A stretch of DNA of 64,000 nucleotides from Myrica gale (taxonomy: Eukaryota > Streptophyta > Magnoliopsida > Fagales > Myricaceae). A program made the translations under genes and the position numbers. The notes beneath the pieces were generated by a model, which was not told the DNA's origin, searched no databases, and saw only the letters and a list, made by a program, of their open reading frames with translations. Position 1 is the stretch's first letter, and each line of letters opens with the position of its first letter. Of this stretch, positions 33,466 through 45,340 are shown piece by piece. The DNA lies in assembly GCA_963930655.1 (NCBI GenBank), contig OZ005603.1:14655001-14719000 (forward strand), read 5' to 3'.

Positions 33466-34600
33466 TCTCTAATCTTAGGAAGGCTGCTCGAAACCTTTTG
33501 CAATCTCCAACATGAGATATGATGAATTCCATCTAGTTTGCACATCAAGAGATACCAATTTCTTTGTATCAATCTTCATCTTCTCATCACATAACTTAAA
33601 CTTCTCCAACCTTGATGGAGAGGACCTCACATACCTCACTGCATTCCTTAACTTCACAATAGAATCATCACAATTCTTTAACCCCTCACAAACAACAAGG
33701 TTAAAAATGTGCGCACAACATCTCATATGAAGATACTTGCCCTCTATTAAATTTCCCTTCAAAAAACTTCTTAGAAACCGAATAGCACCATCATTAGAAG
33801 AAGCACTGTCAACTGTAACTGAAAAAATTATCTCAATACCTTAATCAAGTAAGTAAGCCTCCACATACTTCCCAATTGTTTCCCCCTTGTGAATAGGAAT
33901 TTGACAGAAGTTTGTAATCTTTTTGCGCAACTTCCAATCATTATCAACAAAGTGTGCTGTGAGAATCATGTAATTTAAGTTTTGCACTGAGGTCCATGTA
34001 TCGGTAGTCAAACTAACTCTGCATGCACATGAATTAAAAGTCCCTTCACCTTCTCTTTCTCATCTTGATAAACCTTTAGAACATCTTTTTGCACAGTTTG
34101 GCGAGAAGGTATTTGAAAACTAGGTACAAGTGACTTAACAAAGGCTTGAAAACCTTGATCGTCCACTACCTTGAATGACATCTCATCAATAATACACATC
34201 TCTACAAGCTTTTGTCTTGATACCACTGAATTATACCTATGAGCTATTAAACTAGACCCAATATTGTCACTCTCTCCTTCAGTAGCTATATTAACAGTCA
34301 AGTGTGTTTGATATTTATCCATTGGACCTTTTATTCTATTTATAGGAATTTTTCTCACACTTCAATACATGATTTTTAAGGGTTCAGGTACCAATTTTGT
34401 TACTGTCACAAGGATACTCCTTCCAACAATAGTTAAAAAAGCATGTGGAGTATGAGGGATCACAATCTGTTTTCTTTGTCTTGTGTTCACATACCATGGA
34501 TGCTTTACATTTGGAAGGCAGACGACTTTTGTTGGTAGGGGTAGTATTAGGACAAGGGACATCTTGGCCAGACTCTAAATCAATTACAGAAGACATAGAC
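33466..34600 (-). pseudogene. hAT-2 transposase, BED and catalytic region, degenerate
   Basis: Minus strand. The N-terminal text MSSVIDLESGQDVPCPNTTP begins near 34596 and is followed by BED-finger remnants (STCFFNYCWKEYPCDSNKIGT). Next come KYQTHLTVNIATEGESDNIG, a block IDEMSFKVVDDQGFQAFVKS (about 34190-34130) and the hAT core MRCCAHIFNLVVCEGLKN and LDVQTRWNSSYLMLEIAKGF (33720-33490). In hAT transposases this is the insertion-domain side of the RNase-H-like fold. Frame changes and stops separate the blocks, and the middle of the protein is missing where the Tekay-like fragment lies. Closely similar in content to hAT-1 but a separate copy. Confidence 0.7.
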
Positions 34601-37186
34601 GATGCTCCCTAAACTCAGCCCCAATAAACAACCCCATATTCATAAACATGCAGAAAGAAAGATGTGACTTAATTGAAGCATGCATTGAATTGATATGTAC
34701 CAAATCATATTGCATTGATATATGATTTGTCGAAGGCCAGTACTTGTATTACTATAATATTCCTATTCTAAAATATAACATAAAATATACCCAAGTCTTC
34801 TGGCCCAGGGGCCAGGGTGTAGCATGGACTAATAAACGGGTTCAAGCTTACTCTGAAGTATCTTCCAAGTACTGAAGTCAAATCAAATATCAAGAAATTT
34901 CCCCAAACCTAGACAAGAAGAAAACAAAAATAAATAAATAAAAAAGAAGTAAAAGACTGATCCAGAAGAAACTAATTGGCTTACAAAATACAGGAAGATA
35001 TTAAATTGTAGGCCTTTGTTGTCTATTGCAGACATTGACGACTCCATTACAATAGACAAGACTTGTTGCCAAGAGGAAAAAAGTGTGAACACTGTCACTA
35101 ATTAAACACATAAGAGATGTGATATTCGATCCACTCTTACTTCCAAACAAAATGTTCCAACATCCACTAATCGCATGAGGAGGCTTTCTTCCAATTAGAA
35201 ATTTGCCTAAAAACTTCATGTGGGGATACCCACACTTACACATTATTAAGGACTAAACAGCACCAATTCACATGCCTAAAAAGAGAGATCAAAAGAACTA
35301 ACAGGGAAGATATTACCTGAGAGATGAGAGAGAGAGACACACATGGCAAGGGCTAGAGAGACGTTGTGCGTGAGCAGTGAGGGAAGGGGGTTGTGCGTGC
35401 AGCGTGAGGGAGGGGCTCAAGTGGTTGTGCATATGTGAGGGAGGGAGGCTATACGTGAGATTTCAGATTAGGGATTTTTGAAAGGGGTGGCTATGCCAAA
35501 GGGGAAATGTGAGATGTGAGAGGGGGGTACGAAAGGGGAAAGGTGAGGTGAGGGGGGCGGACTGTACAAAGTCGTGACACACGCAAGGGATGGTTGGGTT
35601 TTTGTTTTTTTTTTGTGGGGCGAGGGCTATGCGTGGCAAAGGTTTAGTTTTTTGTGGGACCAGTTCGGACCGGTTTGAGAAGTATACTCAGGTTCGACAC
35701 CGGTTTTTTTGTGTGTGAAATCGAGACCATATCGGAGTGTACCGGTTTCACCGGACTGGCCATTCTGGTAAGTTTTTACTCACTGGTTTAGCCAGAACCG
35801 GTCCGGTTTCAGTCATGTTTGGCCTGTTCAGCCGATCCGGCCGATCCCTTGGACACAGCTAATCGTAACTTATAAAACATTTCTCAAAGGAAAATGTTGT
35901 GAAAAGAAAAACAACAATCTGATTTCTAGGTTAAAAATCGGCTTTAATCACCACGTAGAAAATACTAATTTTGACATCAAAAGTATTAAAATAATAAGGA
36001 ATTTTCAAAAGAAATATGTTCAAGCTTTGAAAAACAACTTTTGGAAGAAATTTTGAAAAGAAACGGATCAAAGTTGAAAATACTTTGAAAACGAATCGAA
36101 CTTTGAAATGGTACTTTTTCGAAAAGATGAGCTTGTTCTTCGTCAAGAACACGAAGAACACAAAGAACATTAAGAATAATAGGAAGAATAGAAAACACTA
36201 ACAACATCAAGAGATGTTAGAATAAGAAATACAAGAGATTCACACAAATCATCTTAAAAACTTTTGAATCGAAGTCAAAGATAACCAACTAAAATTTACC
36301 TCTATTGAAGCTGAATCTTCACTAGAATTTTCCTCCTCTTTCTCCCACTTCACTTCACTCTTGTTCTCAAGATTTAACTCACAAAAATTAAGATTGAATG
36401 GTGTACACTTCAAAGGTCGAAATCCACCCCTATAAATAGGAAAACACGGCCGGTTGCATTTCGACACGTGTCCGGCCTTGCTAGGCTAGCTTTGGCAAGT
36501 CACTAGATTATATTTCTCTCCTCTTGACACCTAGCAACACACAGCAGCTGCATGGCAAGGTTGTGGCTGAAATTCTCCTATAGCCTTGCTAAGTCGCAGC
36601 CTAGTTCCACCAGTTGTCGACACCTCGAGCTTCCTAGGTTCTAACCTTTTTTGTCATGCTTCTTGCATTGATTTTTCGTGCTTCTAGCTTTGATTTATCG
36701 TGCTTCCTAGCCATAATAGGTGTCACTCTCTAGGGCAGCCAAAATTCTCCTTGCTTAACCGCTAAGTTTTGCAAATTACCTCACTAATCCACCGATATTC
36801 ACTAATCAACCTATTTGCTTCCATAAAATGTCCTACTTATCTCCGAAAAATAAAAAAAGTCTTCAAATTTGAACCATAACCTCGTGGATGATTCCCCAAA
36901 ATATTAAAATAATAAAAATTATATGGTTCGGTTTTGAGAAAAAAACGTCCTACTTGCTTAAAAAATTAAATTGATTCAATATGTGCTCCTCAACAACCTG
37001 AACGAAAACTTAGTTTTGTGTGAACTCTGATTCTCATTTAATCATGTCCTAATCAAGGTTTTGAACTTAGTATATCAAGTACTAAATAATCTCACTTAGT
37101 CACTAAGTACCCCATAATGCACTACTAATCACAAACAAGATATCAAAGACAATATGCATGTTATGTTAAAAGCTCGGGATATGACA

Positions 37187-37430
37187 TTCAATCTCTACAA
37201 TATACTCAGCCTTAGTTAAAAATAAGACAACATACTTCTACAATCTTGACTGCCACAATACAACTCACGTTGTAAATTTTTTTAAAAAAAAACTTGATGT
37301 GAAGTACTACCATCCAAGTCACCCCTATATTTGCATCTGTATAGCCTTCCAAAACTAGTTTTGAACCTTCAAAAGATTAAACCATATAGATTTGGATCCA
37401 ACTATGCTTTATTAACAGCCAATGTTTGTG
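37187..37430 (-). mobile_element. Copia fossil, RNase H part (continuation across the solo LTR)
   Basis: Minus-strand text of Copia RNase H: FEGSKLVLEGYTDANIG, WQSRL and TKAEYIVEI. It continues at 25963 once the solo LTR and one TTCAA are set aside. Beyond about 37430 the sequence (CAATGTGGGATTCAAC) resembles the remnant at about 2282. Broken. Confidence 0.65.
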
Positions 37431-38388
37431 ATTTTTTCAATGTGGGATTCAACTTTTTGACACTTTCACGCGTGCATATTTAACGTGAATAAGCAGTAGA
37501 GCTTTCTAATTTGCTAAGCATGACGCATAAGAGAACCCACAGGCACGTTATGGTTGGACGCCTTTGGTTCCTGCATGTATAATTGCTTAGGATATGCAGG
37601 TTGCAATCTAAAGAGCCCACTAGTGCTGGCAGTTGAGCAAGACTACTGGAGTGAGCTAAGAAGCCTGTTGTATATGTGGAGGTGATTGGTGAATGTCGTC
37701 ACCATCAAGAAAAATTCTACCACCTGTGACATGGGGTTAGCCTCTACATGTGAGCCAACCACCAGTGTGTCTATTATAGTTGTTGTTCATGATGAACTTC
37801 TTTATAAGTGTCATGGTTGAGCATGACTTAGCTCCTCCGCCACTAACCATAACCATACTGCTCTATGTTGTACTGTGATTGCTTGTTTGTCGTGCTTGAC
37901 AAACCAAACAAAAACTCATATTCTTTGAAAACAAAAAATCATAGTTTTGAAGTTAATTAATTAAGTGTGGAGGTCAAGTTGGATTTGTTTATTTATTAAG
38001 AAAATGCAAGGATAAAATACTAAATGGGATGAAGAGCGGTAAGGAGTACCGTTGGGCTGGATGACTAAGTTGCCTCCTTGCCAAGTTCGCGTAGGACCTT
38101 GTTGATGTCGGCTTAAGGGGAGAGTTGGGAGCTGTCGTGGTTGTGCATGTCATGGAAAATATTGGTGGTGATGGCCCTCCTATACTTCTCCCTCAAAGTT
38201 CAATATATATAAAGTAACTTAATTTACTTATTTAGGGCTGCGTAAAAAATAAAAAGGCCACATCAAAGATGATCTGAGGAATGATCTCAATCTTAAACAC
38301 CTAAAAAAATAAAGTTATTCATCGAATCACATTCTTTGTATAAGTTCATGAAGGTGTCTAAATTCCTTAAAATCAGATCAAGAATAGG
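37431..38388. other. Intergenic DNA with a possible exon-like scrap
   Basis: Mostly AT-rich, non-coding. On the minus strand between about 38205 and 38020 there is a codable stretch (REKYRRAITTNIFHDMHNHD, then NKVLRELGKEA) broken by stops. It has the look of a decayed gene fragment, but I do not recognise the family. Confidence 0.35.
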
Positions 38389-41300
38389 CACTACAAGAAA
38401 GTTGGGCTTCAACGATGAAATTCTTGGGTGGGGCTCTATTCCTGTCGGCGAAACATTCTCAACAACAATGAGAACGTTACTCCCGCAGGCAATAGAAGAA
38501 AAACCGCACTTTCGAATTGTCGACAACCAAAGTTGTTGGCAATTTTTGGTCTCTTCATCGACACCGAGAGGAATCCTTCGAAATATCCACCGCTCCATCA
38601 GCCGTCGATGAGAAGATAGAATCGCCGACAGAGCTAAGCCTTCACCGATGCTACAATTCTTTTAACAACTTGTAAGTAGATCTGTGCCCTTCTCAGCTCG
38701 CATTGTGAATCTCGTCGCTATTGATCGTCATTGGGTTTTTCCTACAGCATGCTTACCGCTGATCCCCTCAAGTGCTCAAATTGGACTGTTCTTGCTTCTG
38801 TAATCTCCCTCTCTCTGGTTTGGTTCTGTAATTTTTGAATTTTCTGTATCCTCTTTTCACTTTCCTTTTATTATAAATACATGATGTGGGATCGGAAAAA
38901 AAACATTTGACACATACACTTTCCATGGAATTCGTGTACTGCTAGATGAACTAGTTAGATTTGTGGAAGGCAGATCTTGTCATTTATGGTGCTGATTGAG
39001 GCCAGTACAAGTCTTAGGGGATCACACTCTATATATCATATTCTTCCTTTTGGAGTAATAGTGCTATAAGTTCTGAAACGATCCAAAAGAACAAAAAAAA
39101 TGAGAGAAGAAGAAAAAATTCTGAGCTTGAACTCCTATTTGGATATTAAGAGGTTTCTGTTGCGTGTTGGTGCATGTGATTGTGGATAGTATAGCCCTGT
39201 AAGAAATCTTCCATTGGAAATCTTGATTGGTGTTAGCTATGCGCCTTTCTTAAGACTGAAAAGGGACCCCAAGGAAGTCAGCTAGTTGTACTATGTTCCA
39301 TTTTGGGGAAAATGAAATCCTATAGTCAAAAAAATCTCAGTTTCAAGAATTACATTCTCACACTGTCCTCTCTCTGGTGTGATAATTTGTCTTGTGGTGG
39401 AAGTAATAAAATTGATGTTCTGCATCTACATGGATTGGAAAATGTCGATGATTACAGGTAGCTAGTGTACTGCATCTGAGTATTTGCATGTGTATGAAGG
39501 AAAGTAGATGTGTCACCACATGCGTGTACAATCAGAGAGACAAATAAGTAACATTCATCCTTGTTTCTAAGGTCCACATTACTGTTGGCACAAGGTAAAC
39601 ATGCCAACAACTCTTGTGATTTCACTCTGTTTAAATTCCAAGAAATGCATATCTACTGACTCCTGCATTTCCATGACAAAGCTTATGAACTTCAAAAACT
39701 AACTCATCCACACCGTCCATAATTTCTGTCACGCCCCGAACGCTAGCCCGAAGGGGGTTAATGACAGCCGCGAACATTCACTCAATGAATGTTCCAGCGT
39801 CTTCTCTTATTCTTGCAGCGGAAATTTTTTTTTTTTACACACATAACTGAGAGAGACGGCCGAAGAGATTTACTATAAACTTCAACTTACACAAAACGAC
39901 TTCCTTGAAATAGGGTAAGCGTCTTAATGACATCTCATGACTGCACAGCTGAAGTACATTATCTAAGGGATTCCATCAATTCCTCTTCATATTGACCTAC
40001 TCATAACATCTTTGTAAAACATTTTGAATCCTTATACACATAACGTAGACATACACAGGATGCCTGATAACAAGCGTTCTTAGTGCTTCCTATGAACTCT
40101 TTAAATCCCGCTTTTGATAACCACGACTAAGATACTTGACATCAAAACCTTGAACTTTACTAGGCCGAATAACCCATGACCACCACACAACGGAGGCTCA
40201 TGCCGGCTCTTCAAAAATTTACATCTAACCTTTAATGAAACAACAAGACGAGATGAGGACGTTCCCATCGATCCCTTTTCTAGATTTTCCCACCTGAATT
40301 CTTATCTGGAATGATACAATTTAAAACTGTGAGTCGAAAGACTCAGTAAGGAATTATAATTAAAACATGGACTAGAAATCATGGTTCGGAAATATGAACT
40401 TGAAATCGTGAGTTTGAAACCATGAACTTGTTCTTTGAACTCATAATCTTGAACTTGAAATCATAAGCATGCATAACTTGAAATCATCATGAACTCGATA
40501 TCATAATGAACTTAAAATCATAAGCATGCACTTGAACTTGTAATCATAAGCATGCACTTAAACTTGAAATCTAAACTTGAAATCATCATGAACTTTAACT
40601 TGAAATATCATGTAAACGTATGTAATTCATGCATGATCATGAATTTTGATGCACGTGTATGCCTCATGATTGCATATGCACATGCACTTGCTCTTGAAAA
40701 CATCACTTATACTTATAAATCTATTGCTTTTGGAAAATCTTTACAATCCTTATCTTATGGGCTACTTGAGCTCCACTCACCCCTGACATCAGGGTTGTGC
40801 GTTCCCATTGGAACTGTCTCCTATTTCCCTTGGAGACCTTACATATGGTCAAGCTAGCACACCTTCTCGCATTCGTCCTTCAGTGGCTAGACATAACCCT
40901 TGGAGGTTCACACCTTCTTGCAAGCATCCTTCAGTGTGATTGCACATACCTCCTAGACTACCCCATCCTTCTTGCGAGCATCCTTTGGTATAGGTGTCCT
41001 AGGTGACATCCACCCTTCACGTAAACGTCCTTCAGTATGGATGCACCTTCTTGACTTGGTACGGTACCGACCGACTTGGGTTCATTAACTTACTTGTCAT
41101 AAAACTTAACATAAAGTAGCATAAAAATGGTACTTTCATTTGCATAATATTTCTCCTTCTTTCTTATGAGAAAAATAGATGCAAATGCAATTGCTCATGA
41201 CGTGCTCATGTCATGCTTGATGATGAGTAATCAACTTATCATAAAATGCTTCTCTTTCTCTTTCCTTCTAGAAAATCATGCAAATGCTCTTGACGGGTCA

Positions 41301-43104
41301 TGCTTGATGACAAATATCTCATAAAACTTTCTTAATCTCATAAAACTTTCATGTTTTCATTTGCACAAAACTTCTTTCATGCTTTCATGCAAATACATAA
41401 ATTATGTCATGCTTGTTGAGAAATAACTTATCATGCTTGGTTATAAACTTGTTATGCTTGTTCATAAAAGCATGCTGCGTATCATTCCAGTTTTCATAAC
41501 AAGTAAGTTCTCACTTACGGACGTAAGTTCCACTTACAATTTTCACTTACAAACGTAAGCTCCTCTTACCTTCGCTTGCTTGAGTGTTGAGCGTCACGTT
41601 ACCTACAATGGATCATACTAGTGTTATTCAAAGGCTCACTAGACGTATAGAGTAATCAATCAATTACTCACACTTCATCATACAAAATCGTCCGTATTCT
41701 TGACTCCTAGTTGGTCATCTTACAACACAAGGTATTTTCTTAAGGATGCCGAAGCCATAAGAATTGAGTTCTAACTGACTCTGACACTAATTTTCATAGC
41801 ATATCAAAATTCTAACTAATTTGGAGTTCGTTTCCCACTTGAAACCTTTACCCGAAAATACAAGCTGCTGAGGACGTCCAAGCGGGCAGCCCCGACGTCT
41901 CCAACTTAAAAATTTCCTAACTTCAAAACCATGGCTCCAAGGTACATGAAATTTATCTTGAAATATTCATCCTTCATAGGTCTAGATTGGGGGTAAAAGT
42001 CACCACAGCAGAATGTGCTATACATTTCATAAACACTTCATAGTAAGCAAAAATCCTACAACCACAATATTGCTGTTCCAGCTTGGCCATCCATTTTCAA
42101 AATATCATAACTTATGAATTACACCTCCAAATCACACGAAATTCACCTTAAAATGTTCTCCTTTCATAAACTTAAAATTCAAGACTAACCTCGTAAAATT
42201 TTGACTTAAAATGATCCCTCAAAAGGGTGCCCGAAATGAGCTGATATTCCGGACGTTCAAGGCTGCTGGCAGCTTGACGTCCGGGCCTCGAACAACGCAT
42301 ATCTCATTCGATAGTTATCGGAATCATCCAAGGTATGACTTAAAATCTTCTCATTTCCTAGGCCTATAATCTAGGATCCTATTAAGATTAAGGGATAAGC
42401 ACAATTGCATCAGAATACACTCCCAATTTGAGCCTTGAAATCTGCAGAGGTTAAATTTCAGCAACTTGTCTAACAAGCATTCTCTATATTCTGTATGATC
42501 TTTAACATAACCGGCCACGCTTATGAATGTTATGGGTTTTCCAATTCCACAACAATAGGTCATATAGAATGGGCCTAACCTCTATAGGTGAAATCAGCAA
42601 CAAAGAAGTTTCATTTTTCCTATAAGTTTCCTCCCTTTGTAATATAACCTTCTTCATGCAACAACTTCACCCATGATTCTAAATTAAAAGCCTCAGCTTA
42701 TTTTCCAGCAACAACACTCATTCCCAAAGCTCCTTTGAACTTCAAGGTATTTAGATATGAAAGGACAACACCCAATACCACAACCACTCGGCCATGCATG
42801 CTCAAATAGATTTCAGCCCTCTTTTGGGCTTTTTATCAAACACCCAGGGTGCAGCAAGCAACCTCTCTCTCTTAAACATATTTTCTTTTTCAGATCTGAC
42901 CATAACTCTCCATGGTTCCATATACAACCCATACTACTCTTTAAAGCTTACTAGATCTACATTTTCTTCAAAGAACACACATGGACACAACACATACAAG
43001 GAGGAAACCAAACAAACTTCACAACCAACAACCATTAAAGGAAAGGAGAGAAAATGAGAGAAATGGGTGATGGCCTAGTCGGCCAAGAATGGCTGAAATC
43101 CCTC

Positions 43105-43228
43105 ACCTCCTTCTCTCTCTTTCTTTCTCTTATTCTTCCTCTTCTTCTTTTCTCCTTTTTCTTTTCTTCTTCTCCTTCTTCTTTCTTTCTCCTTCTTCTT
43201 CTTCTCCTTCTTCTTCTTCTTCTTCTTC
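43105..43228. repeat. Pyrimidine (CTT/TTC) tract in the Tekay-like LTR
   Basis: About 120 bp of almost pure C/T on the plus strand with TTC runs. It produces long artificial Arg/Lys- or Ser/Leu-rich ORFs on both strands that should be ignored. Confidence 0.85.
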
Positions 43229-43411
43229 GGTTGTGAGAGTGTGCTAGGGCATAAGGGAAATGAAAAGGCAGCAGAAAAAAGGGGAAAATGAAATGCTCGG
43301 CCAAAGGGGGGAAGTAATAGGCGTGAAAATGTTTGGGGGAAAAGACAAGGCTGCCATCCCCCTTTCTTCCCTCCTTCACGTGATTTTCCCAACTTTCGAT
43401 TGTAGTTCAAT

Positions 43412-43707
43412 GTGTCGACACCATCGCTCAATGTGTCGACACTTCATACACTTAGCCAAAATCATTTGAGTTCTGGAAAATGTAAATTTCGGGTTGTAGT
43501 TTAATGTGTCGACACCATTCCCCAATGTGTCGACACTTCCAACACTTAGTCAAAATCACTGGAGTTCCGGAAAAATGTAAACTTTCGGGTTTTAGTTAGA
43601 TGTGTCGACACTTCCAACACTTAGCCAAAATCGCTTAAGTTCCTGAAAAATGTAAACTTTCGGGTTTTAGTTAGATGTGTCGACACTATCACTCAAGGTG
43701 TCGACAC
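43412..43707. repeat. Tandem repeat with seven GTGTCGACAC palindromes
   Basis: Units of about 75-95 bp each carry the perfect 10 bp palindrome GTGTCGACAC, at 43412, 43433, 43506, 43527, 43602, 43677 and 43698. Three pairs are exactly 21 bp apart. The rest of the unit contains CACTTAGCCAAAATC and AATGTAAACTTTCGGGTT. The array lies just inside the LTR end that holds the promoter side of the element. I do not see it in the other two LTR copies. Confidence 0.85.
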
Positions 43708-43810
43708 TTACATCAAAAATCACTCATTTAATCATACATACATTTCTCATTAATACATACTTAAGAGGTCATAACCAATAAATTGGCAGACTTAAAATCG
43801 GGATCTCACA

Positions 43811-45019
43811 TCCTCCCCTCCTTACCAAAATTCCGTCCTCGGAATTCGATCTTGTCCTTAATTGTTGCTCCTTTTTTGTCTAAACCTTCATTGGTTCTTC
43901 TACATATGTAAGGTTCCCTTAATGTACAAGGCTCATACTCTAAAACATGGGTAGGGTCAACTGGTACGTCAAGGTCCCAATCCGGGCTAAAATCCCAAAA
44001 GATTTTATCCGCGACCATTCAAATTTGACATTTTCCTTGGTTAACGATGTCAATGGCATAGCTATCCTTGAAAACCCCTCCATAGCCTTTCGATAATATC
44101 CGGCTATCCCCAGAAAACTTCTTATTTCTTTCACATTTGTAGGCCTCGGCCACTTAAATAAAACATCGATCTTACCGTGATCACAGCACCCTATCACCTG
44201 AAACTACATGCCCTGCAAATCGGACTCGTTCCAACCAAAATTCACACTTAGAGAATTTGGCGTACAACTTCTTCTCCTTGAAAATCTGTAGAACAGTCCT
44301 TAGATGCTTCTCATGTCCATTCTTATTTCTTGAATAAATCCACATATCGTCTATAAGACAACCACAACTTATCTAAGAACTCCTTGATCACCCTGTTCAT
44401 CAAATCCATAAACGCGGCCGGAGCATTTGTCGGCCCAATGGCATCACCAAGAATTCATAGTGACCATAACGTGTCTAAAAAGCCGTCTTGAGTATATCTC
44501 CTTCTTTCACCTTCGACTGATGATACCTCTATCTCCAGTCAATCCTTGAGAATACTTGTGCCTATTGTAACTTAATCGAACAGGTCATCTATATAAAGGT
44601 AACGTATATCTATTCTTTATAGTCACCTTATGCAACTCCCTATAATCAATACACTCCCACAGACTTCCGTCCTTGTTCTTGGCAATAAAATCGAGCTCCT
44701 CAAGGTGGTACACTTGGCCATCTAGACCCTTTTTCCAGGAGATCAACGTAGAGATGTCTCGGTTCTAATTCAATGTCAAACTCCAATTCTCTATCTGGGG
44801 TAAACCAGATAATACATCGGGAAGTTCGTTCATTATCGGGGTTTGATCTACTATAGCAGCCTTCCTCTGGATATCATTCACCAGGACTAAAGTCCTTCAT
44901 GTCCCCCTTGCAACATTTTCTTAACCTGGTTGGCTGACATAATCACTGGCCTTCACTCCATCCTTCTCATACATGGGAAACAAAACCTGGTCTCCCCTCC
45001 TTTTAGAACAAGACCTTCT
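43811..45019 (-). pseudogene. Pol remnants of the Tekay-like copy (fossil)
   Basis: Readable minus-strand parts include integrase/chromodomain-side text near 43811-44020, an RT/RNase H junction block (WPRPTNVKEIRSFLGIAGYY, about 44150-44090) and decayed reverse-transcriptase text to about 45000. The interior is much shorter than in a complete element. Many breaks. Confidence 0.6.
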
Positions 45020-45340
45020 TCAAGGTGTCGACACTTACATCAAAAATCACTCATTTAATCATACATACATTTCTCATTAATACATACTTAAGAGGTCATA
45101 AGAAATAAATTGGCAGACTTAAAATCGGGATCTCACAATTTCAGATTAGGTTTTGATGAGTACACTGTCAGCATCATATTCACCCATGAAAACTCAGCAT
45201 GACCTCTAGTAAAAACTGCAGAGATTTGTACCTATTAAAGTTCGTCATGTTCAGCAGCTACTCCACTTGTCAAAACAAAATACAGAAACAAAAGTGAGTA
45301 CACAAGTTTTATTTGCAAGCAAGATACATTTCAGAATTAT

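Larger units (their letters stand above)
26955..35861 (-). mobile_element. hAT-2 DNA transposon inside the solo LTR
   Basis: Flanked by ATCGTAAC at 26947-26954 and again at 35862-35869, a perfect 8 bp target duplication. It starts TAGGGGTTTC and ends ACACAGCTA, with weak inverted ends; both subterminal regions contain CGGTCCGGACCGG-like palindromic text (near 26980 and 35660-35800). The transposase runs on the minus strand and is split by a Tekay-like fragment. Net length without that fragment is about 3.3 kb. Non-coding parts: 26985-27655 AT-rich 3' region, 34600-35640 5' region. Confidence 0.9.
25964..37186 (-). mobile_element. Solo LTR (family A, second copy), split by hAT-2
   Basis: The left end TGTAATAGCCCAGACC and right end CTCGGGATATGACA match the inverse of the solo LTR at 21567-23857. 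The flanks are TTCAA (25959-25963) and TTCAA (37187-37191), a 5 bp target duplication. LTR sequence is present at 25964-26954 and 35862-37186, about 2.3 kb together, like the first copy. The two copies are in opposite orientation, about 2 kb apart at their nearest ends. It interrupts the Copia fossil. Confidence 0.9.
39727..45137 (-). mobile_element. Tekay-like chromovirus copy in CACTA-3
   Basis: The flanks are ATTTC (39722-39726) and ATTTC (45138-45142), a 5 bp target duplication. Parts: a full 3' LTR at 39727-43810 (4.08 kb), pol remnants at about 43811-45019, and a short piece of the other LTR at about 45020-45137 that duplicates the text before 43810. Within the LTR, 40855-41040 holds several imperfect repeats with CCTTCTTGCAAGCATCCTTC. 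The element is strongly broken. It shares its LTR family with 27850-31922 and 57760-61439 but differs enough to be a separate lineage. Confidence 0.85.

Noticed and set aside
43035-43431. Arg/Lys-rich ORFs of up to 118 residues
   Set aside because: Created by the CTT/TTC pyrimidine tract in the Tekay-like LTR.
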